Shown here piece by piece: positions 11,126 through 22,439 of a DNA stretch of 64,000 nt. The stretch covers positions 7,922,417-7,986,416 of the forward strand of contig OW203997.1 in assembly GCA_934047225.1 (NCBI GenBank), in the 5' to 3' direction. The stretch's first letter is position 1, and every line of letters starts with the position of its first letter. The notes below the pieces were generated by a model. The model made no database searches. It was not told the DNA's origin and saw nothing but the letters and a program-made list of their open reading frames with translations. This DNA is from Ypsolopha sequella. Its lineage: Eukaryota; Arthropoda; Insecta; Lepidoptera; Ypsolophidae. The translations under genes were made by a program, and so were the position numbers.

Positions 11126-12509
11126 GGTAACGGTAGAAGTGCAGCCGGTTTCGTAAATTAATAATGACTATTTTTATTTGACCATTTTGCGATAAAAAGA
11201 GATTTTTCACCAAAAATATACATCACACGGCCAGTCAGCCGCTTTTTCACCTCGGCCAATCACGAGCTTGAGGGTGGAACAGCAGTGATGCCAACTTAAA
11301 TAATTAACACTTTATAACGTTATTTTAACAGTTAATTTGCTGACCATTTTAAATAACAAGGAGCCTCAGTTGCCGGATCCGGCATTTGGGACAGATGCAG
11401 TCACGTGATTAAATTTAAAATTTGTTTGATTCGTCATTTCAGATATCAAATCGTTGGTGTAGTGATAGTCAGTGCACTAGATTTTGATAACTAGGTGTCT
11501 AGGCTAGAATCCGCGTTAGATATATATTCTTTGTTTTTTATCGGAGTAAGAAAACTTTAACAAAATTCCAAAAAAATTGTCTAAAATGAGTGCGATGACG
11601 AGCAAAACGAGTAAGAGCATGTAAGGTTTACATTTACATGTAAATCAATGAAGGGAAAAATAACTAGAGAATTGTATGTCAACCTTAATCCAGAACAATC
11701 ACAAACGTACAAAGTATAATTTTAGACCACGTCACATTTTGAGAATTTTGTCTGGTAATTTAAATATGATTTTTTTCAAACTGCACTTCAAATCCGCCAG
11801 ACATTTTTGCTATGGCCACGCGGCATTCATTCATTAGACACGTGAATTCGAAAATTCAGTCGTCCAAGAAAGCTCAGAGTCTCGTTATGCGGCCGTGCAC
11901 ATTCCCCGTTGATCGCGATCTATCGTGCATGCACACACTGCGGTTGCGCAGCAAAATTACGTAAATGTTTTTTTTTGTGGTAATGGGTTTTACCTATTAT
12001 CGATAATAGACTCTTCTACAAACAATTTTTTTAAATCTTGAATGTTCTTTTCATAACTTAAACTTTGGCACTAAATTCATTGTTATACGATAATAATTGA
12101 CGAAGGTAGAGAAGTTTAAAGTTCATACCTTTAATGCGCGGGAATAAACAATAGTTCCCAGGAAGCGGCCGAGGCCGTCCTGAGAGTGACGTCACATGAC
12201 TTGTCCCAAACTTGTGCCTGCGTTTGTACACAGGGAAACTACTACAGCACCCGGAATGAGCAGTCCGTAAAAATGTTTCTATCAAGCAGCAGTCTTATAA
12301 ATATTGCGTTGATCTAAAATGTCAATCAACAACGATATTTACACCTAAAAAAATATTTAAAATGGTCGTCGTCAGGTGATAATTTTGTCAATAACTTTTT
12401 TAATGTCTTTTCGTGACATTAAAAGTTGGGTCATGAAGAGTCTTGTCAAAAAGCCCAACAGTCTCAAAGAAATCAGATATTTAAGTATCTCAACATTAAA
12501 TCGAAAATA
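11126..12509. other. NUS1 upstream region, no recognisable element
   Basis: Mixed AT-rich sequence that should include the NUS1 promoter close to 11126-11280. No convincing ORF, TIR pair or RNA gene was seen. Confidence 0.4.
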
Positions 12510-13215
12510 TTGTTTTTAGGGTACCTAAAATGTACAAAAGGAACCTTTACGGTGAAACTACGTTGTCCATCTGTCCGTATGTCACAGCCTCATAACTTTA
12601 GCACCACTAAAGATAAATACATGAAATTTGGCAAAAATAGCATTAATTTGTAAAAAAATATATGAAAAATTTTAAATTGTTTAAAATATTTCCAAGACAA
12701 TCGTGAGAAATTTAAAAATATCCTAAAAATACAATATGGATATCCAATTGTAGATACTTTTACGATATCTAATGGCACTGGTTTCTAGAAATCTTTAAAA
12801 AACCACAATAATATGTATGTCCCCCCTTATCTCCGAAACTGGTAAGCCGAAAAATATGAAAAAAATGTTGGTTATAGATAATAACTGGCTCATTACAGGA
12901 AAACTATAGCAATTAAAAAAATTGAGCACAAATGAAAAATATAAAAAAAGAAGTAAAATAAATAAAAAAAATATTTTATAAAAATAAAATATGGGTATCA
13001 ATTGTAGGTAATAAAAAGCTAATTGTAAAAGTATATACTTAGTTTGGCTATCTTTAATTGCATCTATTTCAATAAATCCTTGAAAAACCATAAAAAATTG
13101 TATGTCCCCTCCAAAACTGGTGAACCAAAAAATATGAAAAAATTCACGAAAAAAATTACAAAATTAATTTTATCATCCACAATACGGAACCATAGGTACG
13201 CGAGTCTGAATCACA
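12510..13215. repeat. Dispersed repeat, 'GGTACC...CGGAACC' family
   Basis: Left boundary near TTTTAGGGTACCTAAAATG with GTCCATCTGTCCGTATGTC, right boundary near ATACGGAACCATAGGTACGCG then CACACTTAGCCGG. An AT-rich core block (AATTTTAAATTGTTTAAAA through GGCACTGGTTTCTAGAAATC) recurs in the same orientation at 51506-51700. From 13216 to 13740 nothing was recognised. Confidence 0.6.
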
Positions 13216-13743
13216 CTTAGCCGGTTTTTTTAATGTTTACGCATGTAATTATTGCCAAATTTTATTAAATGACTTTCGCAAAAAGTCCTCTTTGTAAACC
13301 CTTTGATTAGAACTCCGAAAACGAGAAACACAGCGTAAAATCTCTAGAGCGTCTGCACACGGTAGAGTCGTATGACGTCAAATCGATCAAGTGGGCAACG
13401 CGCTCATTTCGGCGGGCGTTTAGCAGTACATTAATTTTACTTCAAACTTTGATTGTTAATATCTCTCTAAGTACTTGGTATTTTTCGATGATTTAAAAAC
13501 TTTTATCCATGTAAGAATACTACTAAAGCTATCTACTTACCCATAAACATAAATAAGTTAGAGTGGATAAGTCTATTTTTAGTTCCTACCGTAATTATTG
13601 TATTATTGTTGTTCTAGTGAAAATGGAAAGGCGAAAAGATCGATACTTTTAATTGAAAAGCGGCAGTAGATTCCAGAAAAAACATAGTAAGTAAGTATAA
13701 AAATAAATGAAAAATTATAAAAATAAATAAATAATAAAAACCT

Positions 13744-13915
13744 TGCGCGTTCTGGGGGACAAACAATCAGAACGCACGTTCCCCTTGGTCGCCGAGATCT
13801 GTATGTATAGATCTTAGAGAATGTATAGATCATGGACCTAATGGTATAGATCAACCCGTCGCATAGATTACAGAGAGCGCGTTCCGCGGTCCAAACAATC
13901 CGAACGTATGTGACT
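13744..13915. repeat. Imperfect direct repeat pair
   Basis: GCGCGTTCTGGGGGACAAAC at about 13745 and GCGCGTTCCGCGGTCCAAAC at about 13877 are followed by matching CAGAACGCACGT / CCGAACGTATGT. Between them GTATAGATC occurs repeatedly. Confidence 0.5.
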
Positions 13916-14183
13916 GCTGCGATCTGTGATCTGGTCCCCACACTATACCATCCACTCAAATACGATCGAACGTGTAGGTACAGAGAAAATGTTTGAGAAT
14001 GGTAACTTTCAGGTTTGGCTTTGGGAAAACTCTCGAATCATATGAAGAGAGGCTACTAAAATTTAATGTTACTCCCTTGCACATCCGCCGTGACGTAAGC
14101 AGCAGGATCTTATAACATTGCACAAAATCGTCCACTTCTACCTTGAATCTCCAGGATTAGTGTCATCTCTTAAACTAAATACA

Positions 14184-14377
14184 ATGTTTATCACTCGCTT
14201 TTCTAAAACTTTTGCTCTAAATGCCTACAAGAACACCACCTCATACTATAACCCCATAGTTAGAATGTGTCGACAGTACAATGATCTGTCGACCCAAAAC
14301 AAAGAACTGAATATTTTTCACAAAAACGCAGCTACCTTCAAAAGGCTAACAAAGCTGCTTATTTGCAACTTTTATAA
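14184..14377 (+). CDS. Candidate first exon of a small, possibly mitochondrial protein
   Basis: From ATG 14184 the frame gives a Met-Phe-Ile-Thr-Arg start rich in Arg/Lys/Ser/Thr and poor in acidic residues, resembling a mitochondrial targeting peptide. It is followed by a strong donor (AA|GTAAGAATT at 14378) and a pyrimidine-rich ATTTATTGCCAG acceptor at 14438, making a 61-bp intron. An AATAAA is at 14549. Joining these sites gives an early stop in the second exon (4 codons in). Another frame of that exon is open for about 30 codons, so the true junction is not resolved. The product is not recognised. Real gene, decayed gene and chance are all possible. Confidence 0.3.
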
Positions 14378-14973
14378 GTAAGAATTAAGTTATTTATGTT
14401 TGCTTTTTGTGTAACGATCTAAATTTATTTATTGCCAGTTCCGGCACCTGAGGCACAGCCATTTAACAAAACAAATGCTACAGTTATTCGAGCCACTAAT
14501 TCGAGCATAGATTTAGAATCTACAAGATAAACAATGTAGTAGAGAAAAAAATAAATGCACATTACTATTTTACTTAATATTTTGGACAATCCTGCATATA
14601 ACTCTGCTAAATTCAACAAAGAAAATCAATACGTTATTGTAAAAACTTTTTTTTGGGCCAATTAATACGAGAAAATGGGCAAAATGTGGTGCAAAACATT
14701 GTAATGACAAAATCATATTTACCTGTGAAATGTGTAACTATTTGGGTAATTTCTCCTTGTCAAGAAACCATGTCTAAACCAATCACGATTTATCAATTTA
14801 GTTACGTATTATTTAAATATTATTATCAAATCCGCAATCATATTTGCTTATATCCCAAGCAAGCGGAACGCTATGGCATCTTACTAGAAAAAACATTGAC
14901 ATAGCGGTGCTTTGTTGTGCATCTCTTTCTCTCTTGCAAGGTGTTCATATAGGTAGGACATCATTTTTACCCG

Positions 14974-15201
14974 CTATAGACGTCTTTTAAGCGCAGCGAA
15001 TCCTATGTCTATGAATTCAAGACTATGAAATGTAAGACAGAAAATAGTTTTAACCTCAGAATAAGGTCTTAACAGTTTCTTGCCCTCTGCTGTTGCTTTG
15101 CTTGCCTGCCAGGATTTTATGTTTATAAAGCTAATCACACTACATAATAATATATTTTTGAACGCGTCTATAACTTCGTATCCGTTTCCTGACAGCGCCA
15201 T
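14974..15201 (-). CDS. Candidate small membrane protein divergent from FAU
   Basis: The ATG at 15201 lies in AAAAAGATGGCGCTG, a good insect start context, some 250 bp from the FAU start on the other strand. The unspliced frame encodes 75 aa with one hydrophobic stretch (about residues 13-27, ILLCSVISFINI). A splice donor at CTGAG|GTTAAA would end the exon after about 49 codons. A further minus-strand open segment with two hydrophobic stretches lies at 14619-14425 behind a strong acceptor (TTATCTTGTAG). It may be a later exon, but it overlaps the plus-strand candidate at 14439-14530. No family was recognised. Confidence 0.35.
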   Translation of the reverse strand: MALSGNGYEVIDAFKNILLCSVISFINIKSWQASKATAEGKKLLRPYSEVKTIFCLTFHSLEFIDIGFAALKRRL

Positions 15202-15447
15202 CTTTTTGCGTATTTCTTTCGCTTGTCAGAATAGGCTGATAGGTTAGTATTTTTCAGGTTTTTGTAAATTATTAGAGAATTTAAGTGGTATAGCAAGTGA
15301 ATTTCGTGTTAAAGTTATTGGTGACATCGAATCATTAATTATAGTTGCAGAAGTTTCGTGTCTATTGTAAGAAAAGTGGTGTTTCGTGGACCTGTGTTAC
15401 TTGACCATGCCGTTGCATATTGCGTTTTTTATTTCAGAAGCTCCAAA
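15202..15447. promoter_or_regulatory. Candidate bidirectional promoter and FAU 5' leader
   Basis: The interval separates the divergent start codons. It includes pyrimidine-rich TATTTCTTTCGCTTGTC, the kind of tract at which ribosomal-protein transcripts start. A splice acceptor TTTTTATTTCAG ends at 15437, 10 bp before the FAU ATG, which implies a non-coding first exon. Its donor is unresolved; TATT|GTAAGA near 15366 is one option. Confidence 0.35.
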
Positions 15448-18400
15448 ATGCAGTTGCACATTCGAGGACAGTCTACGCACGTTCTAGATGTCGATGGACA
15501 GGAGTCCATTGGCCAGATCAAGGTAAATATTACAATAAAATCCTTTTGTTTCCAAGCATGTCAGGTTCCCCATCTTTATCGCCACATCAATTAATTGATG
15601 TTTTCAACTACCTGTGTCATTACATTCTTTACTACCGTTAACACAACATTAATCATGTTATTATTACTCAGAATATAAAATCGGCTGGAAGATCCAAAAT
15701 CCATTCAATCTATGATTTTGAGGTTATGTGTATCAGCCAAGTTTCTGGTAAAAACCAAATCAACCGAAACAACCATGCATAAAGACAGCTAAACTCAAAG
15801 CAACACTTGTTTATACTATTTAATCTGTAGGTCCTTTAAAGTCATCATCTACTTTATTAAATATTCTAATTTAATATTTCTTGGTGTAATTCAGGAGCGC
15901 ATCCGCGTCCTCGCGGAGGTGGGTGCTGAGGAGCTGACCCTGTCGCTGTGCGGAGCTCCCCTTGAGGACTCCTGCCTGGTCTCCGAGCTCTCCTCTGCAG
16001 AACTTGACCTTACTGTGCCACTGCTCGGTGGTAAAGTGCACGGTTCCCTAGCTCGTGCTGGTGAGTGCACAAATACAATCTTTTTACTAGTATATCCAGT
16101 TTAGTTGTAAGCATGAGAAAACAAGATCTGCCCAGACTTTTGATACCAATTACTTTATTTTATCATTAATTCATAACACAAAATTTATTATCATATCAAC
16201 GCCAGTAGCATAGTGTTTAATGCGCGCGACGCGACTTGGTTGAATCACAAGTGTGAGGACTGTGACTAGGGTTTCTTTCCCGAAACCGAGTTCTCAATCC
16301 CGGGAATATGTGGGAAAACTATTGTTCCCATTTTCTGTCGAGAATTCCTGATCTTCAGGAAATAAATTCAATGTTTTAAATGTTTTGAATTTCACGCCAT
16401 GTCACGTAGTGCATGCTTGATTTTAAATCTCGAATTACTTTGAATTGCATTAATTAAAGAACCATAGGCTGGGTAGGAACCCTCGGGTTGCAATATATAA
16501 TAGCTATTTTACAATATAATATAATTTATATATTTAGCTATTTTACACATCATAATACAACTATGAAGTTTGGTGCTATAAGCAGGAAATCATAATGGTA
16601 ACAGTATACTAAATAAAATTGTTTTCTTAGATCCACAAAATTAACCTAAACTTGTGAAGTAGCAGCAGCCTTCACATGGCACCACACACACACTCCATAC
16701 TCTTTAATTGTGCAGAGTGGACAGGAAACTAATGATTTCCAACTACCTTCACAGATACATCCTCTTTGTTCAATTTAATTTTAATATTAATGCCTGTAGA
16801 ACTAGTTCGAACATTAAGGTTAACGTCAGTAGCTTAGTGCAAAGTGCATAACTTAAATTTGTTTTTCTTGTTTAGAAATTAAAAATTGAAAAACATTTTG
16901 GTCTGTGGCATTTGACATCAATAGTTCAGTATTTGTGAGGATTATAAAGCAAGAGTTTGAAATTGTATATACAATTAGTCACGAGCTCCACCTTCCCCTC
17001 ACTGGACCAGTTTTTGTGTCAGCATGCTGAAGCTGTTCGGCTCTACTTTAAGGAGCCGTCACTTGTTACAGTATCGGGTAGTGAAGAATGAACATGTGTG
17101 TATTCTTCACTACCCGATACTGTAACAAGTGACGGTAGGGCATAATGGTCTTTGACTAGCTTTGAATACACTAGCGTCCTCTAGGCGCCAAGTGGCTCAC
17201 TATAAAGTGGGTATCTATAAATAACATTGCAGTATGGGAAAGCACATCGGTAAATTCACGAGTTGTGTTGAGACGTGATAGCTCAGAGGTTAGAGCAATC
17301 GCCCGGCAAGCGAGAGGTCCCGGGTTCGATTCCCGGTTCAGAGCTCCTCACATCCAGATTTACTTTTATTTCTGCGTTTCTATACTGCAATGATATAATG
17401 TTAATTTATATCTCCTTGCGATGGATAAATCGCCAAGTGTTCAAACATGGAAATTTATTTCTGTCATAGTTTTGAGAAAGATGTTTCACAAGCACAATCA
17501 AGTGGAGCCAAACATTAGCTAGTTTTATGCAATTTTCATATGTACTTTTCAGAAACATGTTTATCCCAAAATTCTTTAGTGGATGCAGATTTGCAAGGAA
17601 ATATCTTCTTGCAAGTCAAGTATCTCCTTTTGAAGTAAAGGCTTTGAAAAACTGAATAACTTTGCAGCAATGTCAGTCCATTCTGTCGTTGCAGCATCTT
17701 CATAGGGCGATTCTACCTAGTAGAAATACTAACGTAACTGTTGTATAAAAAGTGTGTGAATTTGATGATGCCGGGTCCAGGTAGGACCCGAAATATATCT
17801 TAAACCGTGTAATTTTATAATTATAAAGTATTTTATTTAATTATTGATTCGTATAAATAAAAATATATATAAAAAGCTTTTCAAAAGTGAATTTATTTTA
17901 TACTGTTGTATAAAAATATTATTTTAATCGTATAAGTTTAATTTTTGGTGCTCCGGATGCGGACTACTGTCCACCAATTTCCGACCGCTGCACTACAATA
18001 GCCAACTGGAAAAAATTTATCGTCTTTCACAGATAACTTTATATTTTAATTATTGTTTAAATATGTGACAAATATGTTAATCTTCTGTTTCCAGGTAAGG
18101 TCAAGGGTCAGACCCCCAAGGTCGAGAAACAACAAAAGAAGAAGAAGAAGACCGGCCGTGCCAAGAGGAGGATCCAGTACAACAGACGGTGAGCTGGTCA
18201 TTCATGTTCACTTAACCTGTTCAGTTACCGATTTTCGATAACAATTGAAGAATAATAGCTACGTGCAATTGCACCTTATGAAAAGAATAGGGCAAACGTC
18301 AGTAGCTTAGCACAAAGTGCATAACTTAACTTGTATTTCTTGTTTAGAAGTTAAAAATTGAAAAACATTTTGGTATGTGACAGTTAACGCCAATAGTTCA

Positions 18401-19245
18401 GTATTAGTGAGGTCTATAAAGCATTAGTTTGAAACGTAATGCACAATTAGTCATGATATTGTCCAAACAAAGTTAAAACAGCATTTTGAGTTGGTTTTGA
18501 GAAGATCATGACCAATTGTGTACACAATTTCAAACTCATGCTTTATAAACCTCACTAATACTTTACTATTGGCGTCAAATGACACAGATCAAAATGCTTT
18601 TCAATTTTAAAGTTCTAAACAAAAAAAAACAAAGTTAAGTTATGCAGTTTGCGCTAAGCTACTGATGTTAAAAGAGACTACTAACCCTGCGGTCCGAAAT
18701 AGAATAACAATGGATCATAAGCCATTCACTTCATACTTTTTCGATTTCGGAACGCAGGGTAAGAGTGTGCTATGGTTCCCAATCAGTCTCTCAGATGAAT
18801 GAACTGTGACTGTGTCAAACCACAAGGTAAGTGGTATGAATCGGCTCTGAATATTGATTATATGCTATCCCTAGCTAAAATTATGATTAGTTCAACTACT
18901 TCATCGCATACCATTTCTTTTTCTTTAAGTAGTCACTTTACTGAATGGGGATTTTAGAACAAAAGAGCCCTTCGCCTGCGGCTCCGGCGGTGTTTATTCA
19001 GTCTTCCCCGTTTTCGGCTTATAGTTGTTTTATCTAGCGAGCTATTACTATGAATAGGTTGTTTTTCAGCATTACAAGGAAGCGCGTCGCAGACACTTCC
19101 TAAGCTAAACTCTTTCGCTTTTGTTACTCAGTTTAAATGTTTTTTGTGTCCAAATATTTGTTCTTACCTTCGTTGTCTTGTTTTCAGGTTCGTGAACGTG
19201 GTGCAGACGTTCGGTCGTCGCCGCGGACCCAACTCCAACTCGTAG
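15448..19245 (+). CDS. FAU: FAU: ubiquitin-like Fubi fused to ribosomal protein S30
   Basis: Coding exons 15448-15522, 15895-16060, 18095-18188 and 19188-19245 join in phase to about 131 residues. It starts MQLHIRGQ, the Fubi ubiquitin-like fold. The fold ends in LLGG directly before [19 protein letters not shown], where a protease releases mature S30. The S30 part is very basic ([12 protein letters not shown]) and ends [11 protein letters not shown], as in animal S30 proteins. S30 is a component of the 40S ribosomal subunit. Introns 2 and 3 hold MITEs, a perfect 80-nt hairpin and a tRNA-derived SINE. No canonical AATAAA was seen right after the stop. Confidence 0.97.
16204..16266. repeat. 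Half copy of the 24366-24522 palindromic MITE
   Basis: CCAGTAGCATAGTGTTTAAT and TGAATCACAAGTGTGAGGA match the left arm of the element at 24366-24522. Only one arm is present. Confidence 0.6.
16822..16990. repeat. Half copy of the 18295-18669 palindromic element
   Basis: Shares AACGTCAGTAGCTTAG, TTGAAAAACATTTTGGT and the end CAATTAGTCA with the left arm of 18295-18669. No right arm follows. Confidence 0.65.
17056..17135. repeat. Perfect 34-bp-stem hairpin in FAU intron 2
   Basis: Arms 17056-17089 and 17102-17135 are exact reverse complements (starting CCGTCACTTGTTACAGTATC) with a 12-nt loop. It could be a minimal palindromic transposon remnant or a transcribed small-RNA precursor; the sequence cannot separate these. 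Confidence 0.8.
17269..17460 (+). repeat. tRNA-derived SINE
   Basis: Internal Pol III boxes are TAGCTCAGAGG (A) and GGTTCGATTCC (B). D- and T-arms fold normally. The anticodon loop has C instead of the invariant U33 and the acceptor arms do not pair, so this is not a functional tRNA. The body CCAGATTTACTTTT and TTAATTTATATCTCC follows. A related copy is at 60010-60170. Confidence 0.7.
18295..18669. repeat. Long palindromic MITE in FAU intron 3
   Basis: Arms of about 175 bp (AACGTCAGTAGCTTAG... and complement) meet around 18480 with almost no spacer. A lone half copy is at 16822-16990 in the previous intron. Confidence 0.8.
18683..18760. repeat. 78-bp TIR element
   Basis: ACCCTGCGGTCCGAAAT at the left and its near complement at the right (ATTTCGGAACGCAGGGT) around 40 bp of AT-rich sequence. 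Confidence 0.6.
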
Positions 19246-19350
19246 ATATAATCTTTGTAAATATGCGAATATAACATCTGTTTGCACCAACACAAGTCTT
19301 TGATTTCTGTCACCAATTAGTGTGAGTTAAGCAGTCCAGCCCCCCTATTC

Positions 19351-19561
19351 TGTATCTTTAGTTGCCAACTGCACGAGGTGCCTATCATCAAAAACATAGC
19401 TAAAAACTGAAATTTCAAAATTGCCTTTAGTGGGTATTGAACTATTAACAATCTGTGTCGTCACTTCAAGTGCGAAAATATCCTTAGGACATCGGAATTC
19501 GATAGTATATCTATGTTTTTGATGATAGACACCCAGTCCAGAAGGCAACTAGAGATACACA
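19351..19561. repeat. MITE family D, copy 1
   Basis: A palindromic element: TGTATCTTTAGTTGCC and CTATCATCAAAAACATAG occur at both ends in inverse orientation. It is nearly identical, in opposite orientation, to 55288-55500. The 67-aa frame it contains is shared by both copies only because the DNA is. Confidence 0.8.
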
Positions 19562-19603
19562 ATAGGCCCGCTGGTTTGTAGGTTTGAAATGGCGCGGCGT
19601 AAA

Positions 19604-20388
19604 TACTAAATATACAAGGCGAAATTAAATCAACCGCCCGAATTCATACTGGACTCTGTTGTGATCACGATTAGGAACAAGGTTCAATGATACCCTTTTT
19701 TTCGAAATCATAAATAAAGAGTTTTGTTCCCATACGAACTGGTCCTCTATAAGGCCGTTTTGCATGAATCACACTATGATTCTGTTCTAATACTGTCTCT
19801 TTTGCACGCGTGAAAAAAGTCTGACTCTATCCTACTTTCAAATCATTTTATGATTCACCCAAGTCGGCCTTTTAGAGGCCTTGACAGACAGACAGACGGA
19901 CAGGCTATTTATATCTACTATTTATAAGGCTTAAAAATAATTATAAAAATATTATGTTTTTTTTTTCAACTTCAACCCCCTTGGGGCAGTATAAAACTTA
20001 AAAATACATTTTTATTTGTATTTTTTTCGCTATTCTGTTTACTTGTAGCTTGTAGCATCTTTTCCGCACTCAGGCCAAATAAAAATCCATAAAGCTCAAA
20101 ATTCGCTCCATCCTAATGCAGAGCCACAAACTTATCTGTGACGGTGAGCCAAACTAAAACGGCTTCTATATTCACTCTATGACAGTCTTCGCCACCGGGA
20201 CACATAAGTTTGTGACTGTATACGAATACGATGCAGAGAGCATCGGAAATTGTCGGTTATAACTATTTGCAATCCGTTGCACACTTCATCGCTGCGGCGA
20301 TGCGTGCGTGTTAAACGCTACAAGTGTTCCTGATCACTAACTGAGTCTCCGGTATGCATTCGGGCGGTTGATTAAATTTCACATTATT
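19604..20388. repeat. Probable TIR element with composite interior
   Basis: AATCAACCGCCCGAATTCAT at about 19627 and its inverse GCATTCGGGCGGTTGATTAA at about 20355 could mark the ends. The interior holds a CAGACAGACAGACGGACAGG run and the left-truncated foldback of 20108-20330. The terminal motif also occurs at 53650 and, as the first codons of the non-LTR ORF, at 58874. Confidence 0.45.
20108..20330. repeat. Truncated copy of the 7708-8038 foldback
   Basis: Shares CAGAGCCACAAACTTAT, GTATACGAATACGATGCAGA and GTGCGTGTTAAACGCTACAA with 7708-8038. The left terminal arm is absent. Confidence 0.75.
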
Positions 20389-21336
20389 AAACGAACGAGC
20401 GAAGCTCTCCGACTCTACTTGAGATTAATGTTTGTCCGACGATAACTCAAGTATCGTTGATCGGAACGTCATGAAATTTTGTAGACGAGTAAATGAGACA
20501 AAAATATTTTTTAAGTTCGAACATGAGCCAATCCAGTCAAGATCGAATCGCGAGTTCACAGTTCGGGGCGAACTAATAGTTACAAAACTTAAATTTACTT
20601 GGTGGCCAAGTACCGCGCCTGACGGGAAGCGTCCGGCGTCCTTCGACCATTTGGTCACACTTATACTGTGATTTGGTCGAAGCCGGCGTCAATGATATCT
20701 AGTATGAAGCAAGCGCGCTCGAACAGAAAGTCCAGGCACTTCTAAAATCTATGGAACTTGGTAACGGACGAATGACTGATACTATTGAACTCCCTATAAC
20801 CACTCTCCCGATACCGCTTCTCATGTCGTCATGTCAGAAGTCTTAAACACGACGAGTCGCTTGGCTCCATGGTTTCGTCATGAGGATGGCTAAAGCCTTA
20901 GACTCTAAGACTTAGAGTATTACCACCAGTTGAAGTTGGATCTTGATATCCAACCGTCCACATACAAATTCAAATTCATTTATTTATCGTAGGAGGGTAC
21001 AAGATGAAGGATATGTACATGTACATCTTTATGCTTAGTCTATAACAATGTGGTACCATAACAAAGGTGTTACTGTTTCCTAGCTAGGTTTTTAGGCCTG
21101 TAAGTAAGGAGTAACAGCGCCCTTCTCCTTGGGTTGGGAGCAGTTAAATTATAAAGTTGAAGTAACTTGAAAATTAAAATGAATTTAAACAAAAACGAAA
21201 GGAAAAGGAAATACATATTTGGAATAATCAGTGGTTTACGCCATTTGAGGAGGCTCCTAGTATGTACCCCCAATAATACAACCCCCTGACGGGTTGCAGG
21301 ACGAGAGACGCTAAAAACCGTCTACTGAATGTGATT
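20389..21336. other. Intergenic, mostly unrecognised; possible retroelement tail
   Basis: Overlapping 77-79-codon frames on both strands at 20425-20671 have no recognisable content. AAATTCAAATTCATTTATTT at about 20966 resembles tails of non-LTR elements read in reverse, so 20960-21290 may be a degraded copy. Confidence 0.35.
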
Positions 21337-21483
21337 GGGCGTTTTTTCTTTTAAATACCGGCACAGCTAAGATGCATGCGTTTTTCCACTGGTCGGCATC
21401 GACGACTGACGGCACGTTTTCATACATTTTGCCTCCATCTTAGCCGTGCGGTGCCATGCTGGTATTTTAAATAGAAAAACGCC
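21337..21483. repeat. 147-bp TIR element
   Basis: GGGCGTTTTTTCTTTTAAAT / complement with inner AGCTAAGATG / CATCTTAGC. Flanked by ATT on both sides, a possible 3-bp duplication. Confidence 0.65.
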
Positions 21484-21600
21484 CATTAGTTCTGCGCTCT
21501 ATGGTTGTTGCGGCGCTTCCGTCCCGGTTCTTACACAAAAACTTTTATTAAAATAAATGACTCATGAGTAAACCATGTTATGAGATCTTATTGGAAGTTC

Positions 21601-21870
21601 AATCTATACATTAGCCTGGTTCTGCCACTACTTGACATAGGCCTTTCCAAGATGTTGTCACTCTTTGCAGTCCTCCTGGAAGAAATGCCCATACTCACAC
21701 TCGCTGGGAAGGCGGGTTGGTGAGCGCGGTACCGAAACCCTTGCAGTGACGCCGGCTGCCCGTCACCCAGTCTGTTTTATATGGGCTGGCAATTGGGGAT
21801 TAAAATACCGACATCATACGGTCCCAGGCATAATACCGACATCATTCGGTCCCAGGCATTGTGGCCACCT
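21601..21870 (-). repeat. Non-LTR 3'-end/SINE-like repeat, minus copy
   Basis: On the minus strand it reads GACGGGCAGCCGGCGTCACT, CGCGCTCACCAACCCGCC, then GGAAAGGCCTATGTCAAGTA. The same order occurs on plus at 33284-33645. This GC-rich tail resembles RTE-like LINE/SINE ends common in Lepidoptera. Confidence 0.55.
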
Positions 21871-22439
21871 GGTTGTGCCTGTTTGAGAGTTTGCAAGTGA
21901 GATGGTGGTACCTACACAGTCGAGCTCAGCATCAGCTCTAAAAGTTTGGAAGTTTATGTTATTTCAACTGCAACATCTTTCTTTCATGGTACATTAACTC
22001 CACACAAAATAATAACTGCCAGTGGTTGTGGATTATATCCCCGCAATGGCATCTCTTTCGAGATATGTGTGACGAATTATATTTTTTATCGTTGAATTTA
22101 ATCTTCATTTAATTCTAAAATTAAGAAAAATAAAACCAGGGCATAGGCAACAGATATGATTTATTTTATACTTGTTTTGTTGCTAAATATGTAAAACATG
22201 TTTTGTAAACTACCCTCATATTGATCAAGGAAGACAGATCGCATTTATTACAAAAAAGTATGCTACTTACATAGTAAATAAATCGAATTATCGTTATGAG
22301 AGCATTAATTTTATGTGCATTTATAAATACCCTGGAGTATTTCAAACTAAAATGATTGCTGCGTAGCGTATTGCTGTTAACAATTTTATGAGTAAACTAA
22401 ATAATTTAGTTCATTATAAGTAGTTCATTCTTAGTTTTG

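Noticed and set aside
17269..17345. Functional tRNA gene (anticodon GGC)
   Set aside because: U33 is replaced, the acceptor arms do not pair, and a related copy with the same body lies at 60 kb, so it is a SINE head.
19345..19548. 67-codon conserved protein (same peptide at 55301)
   Set aside because: The identity is due to MITE family D DNA, which is palindromic and non-coding.
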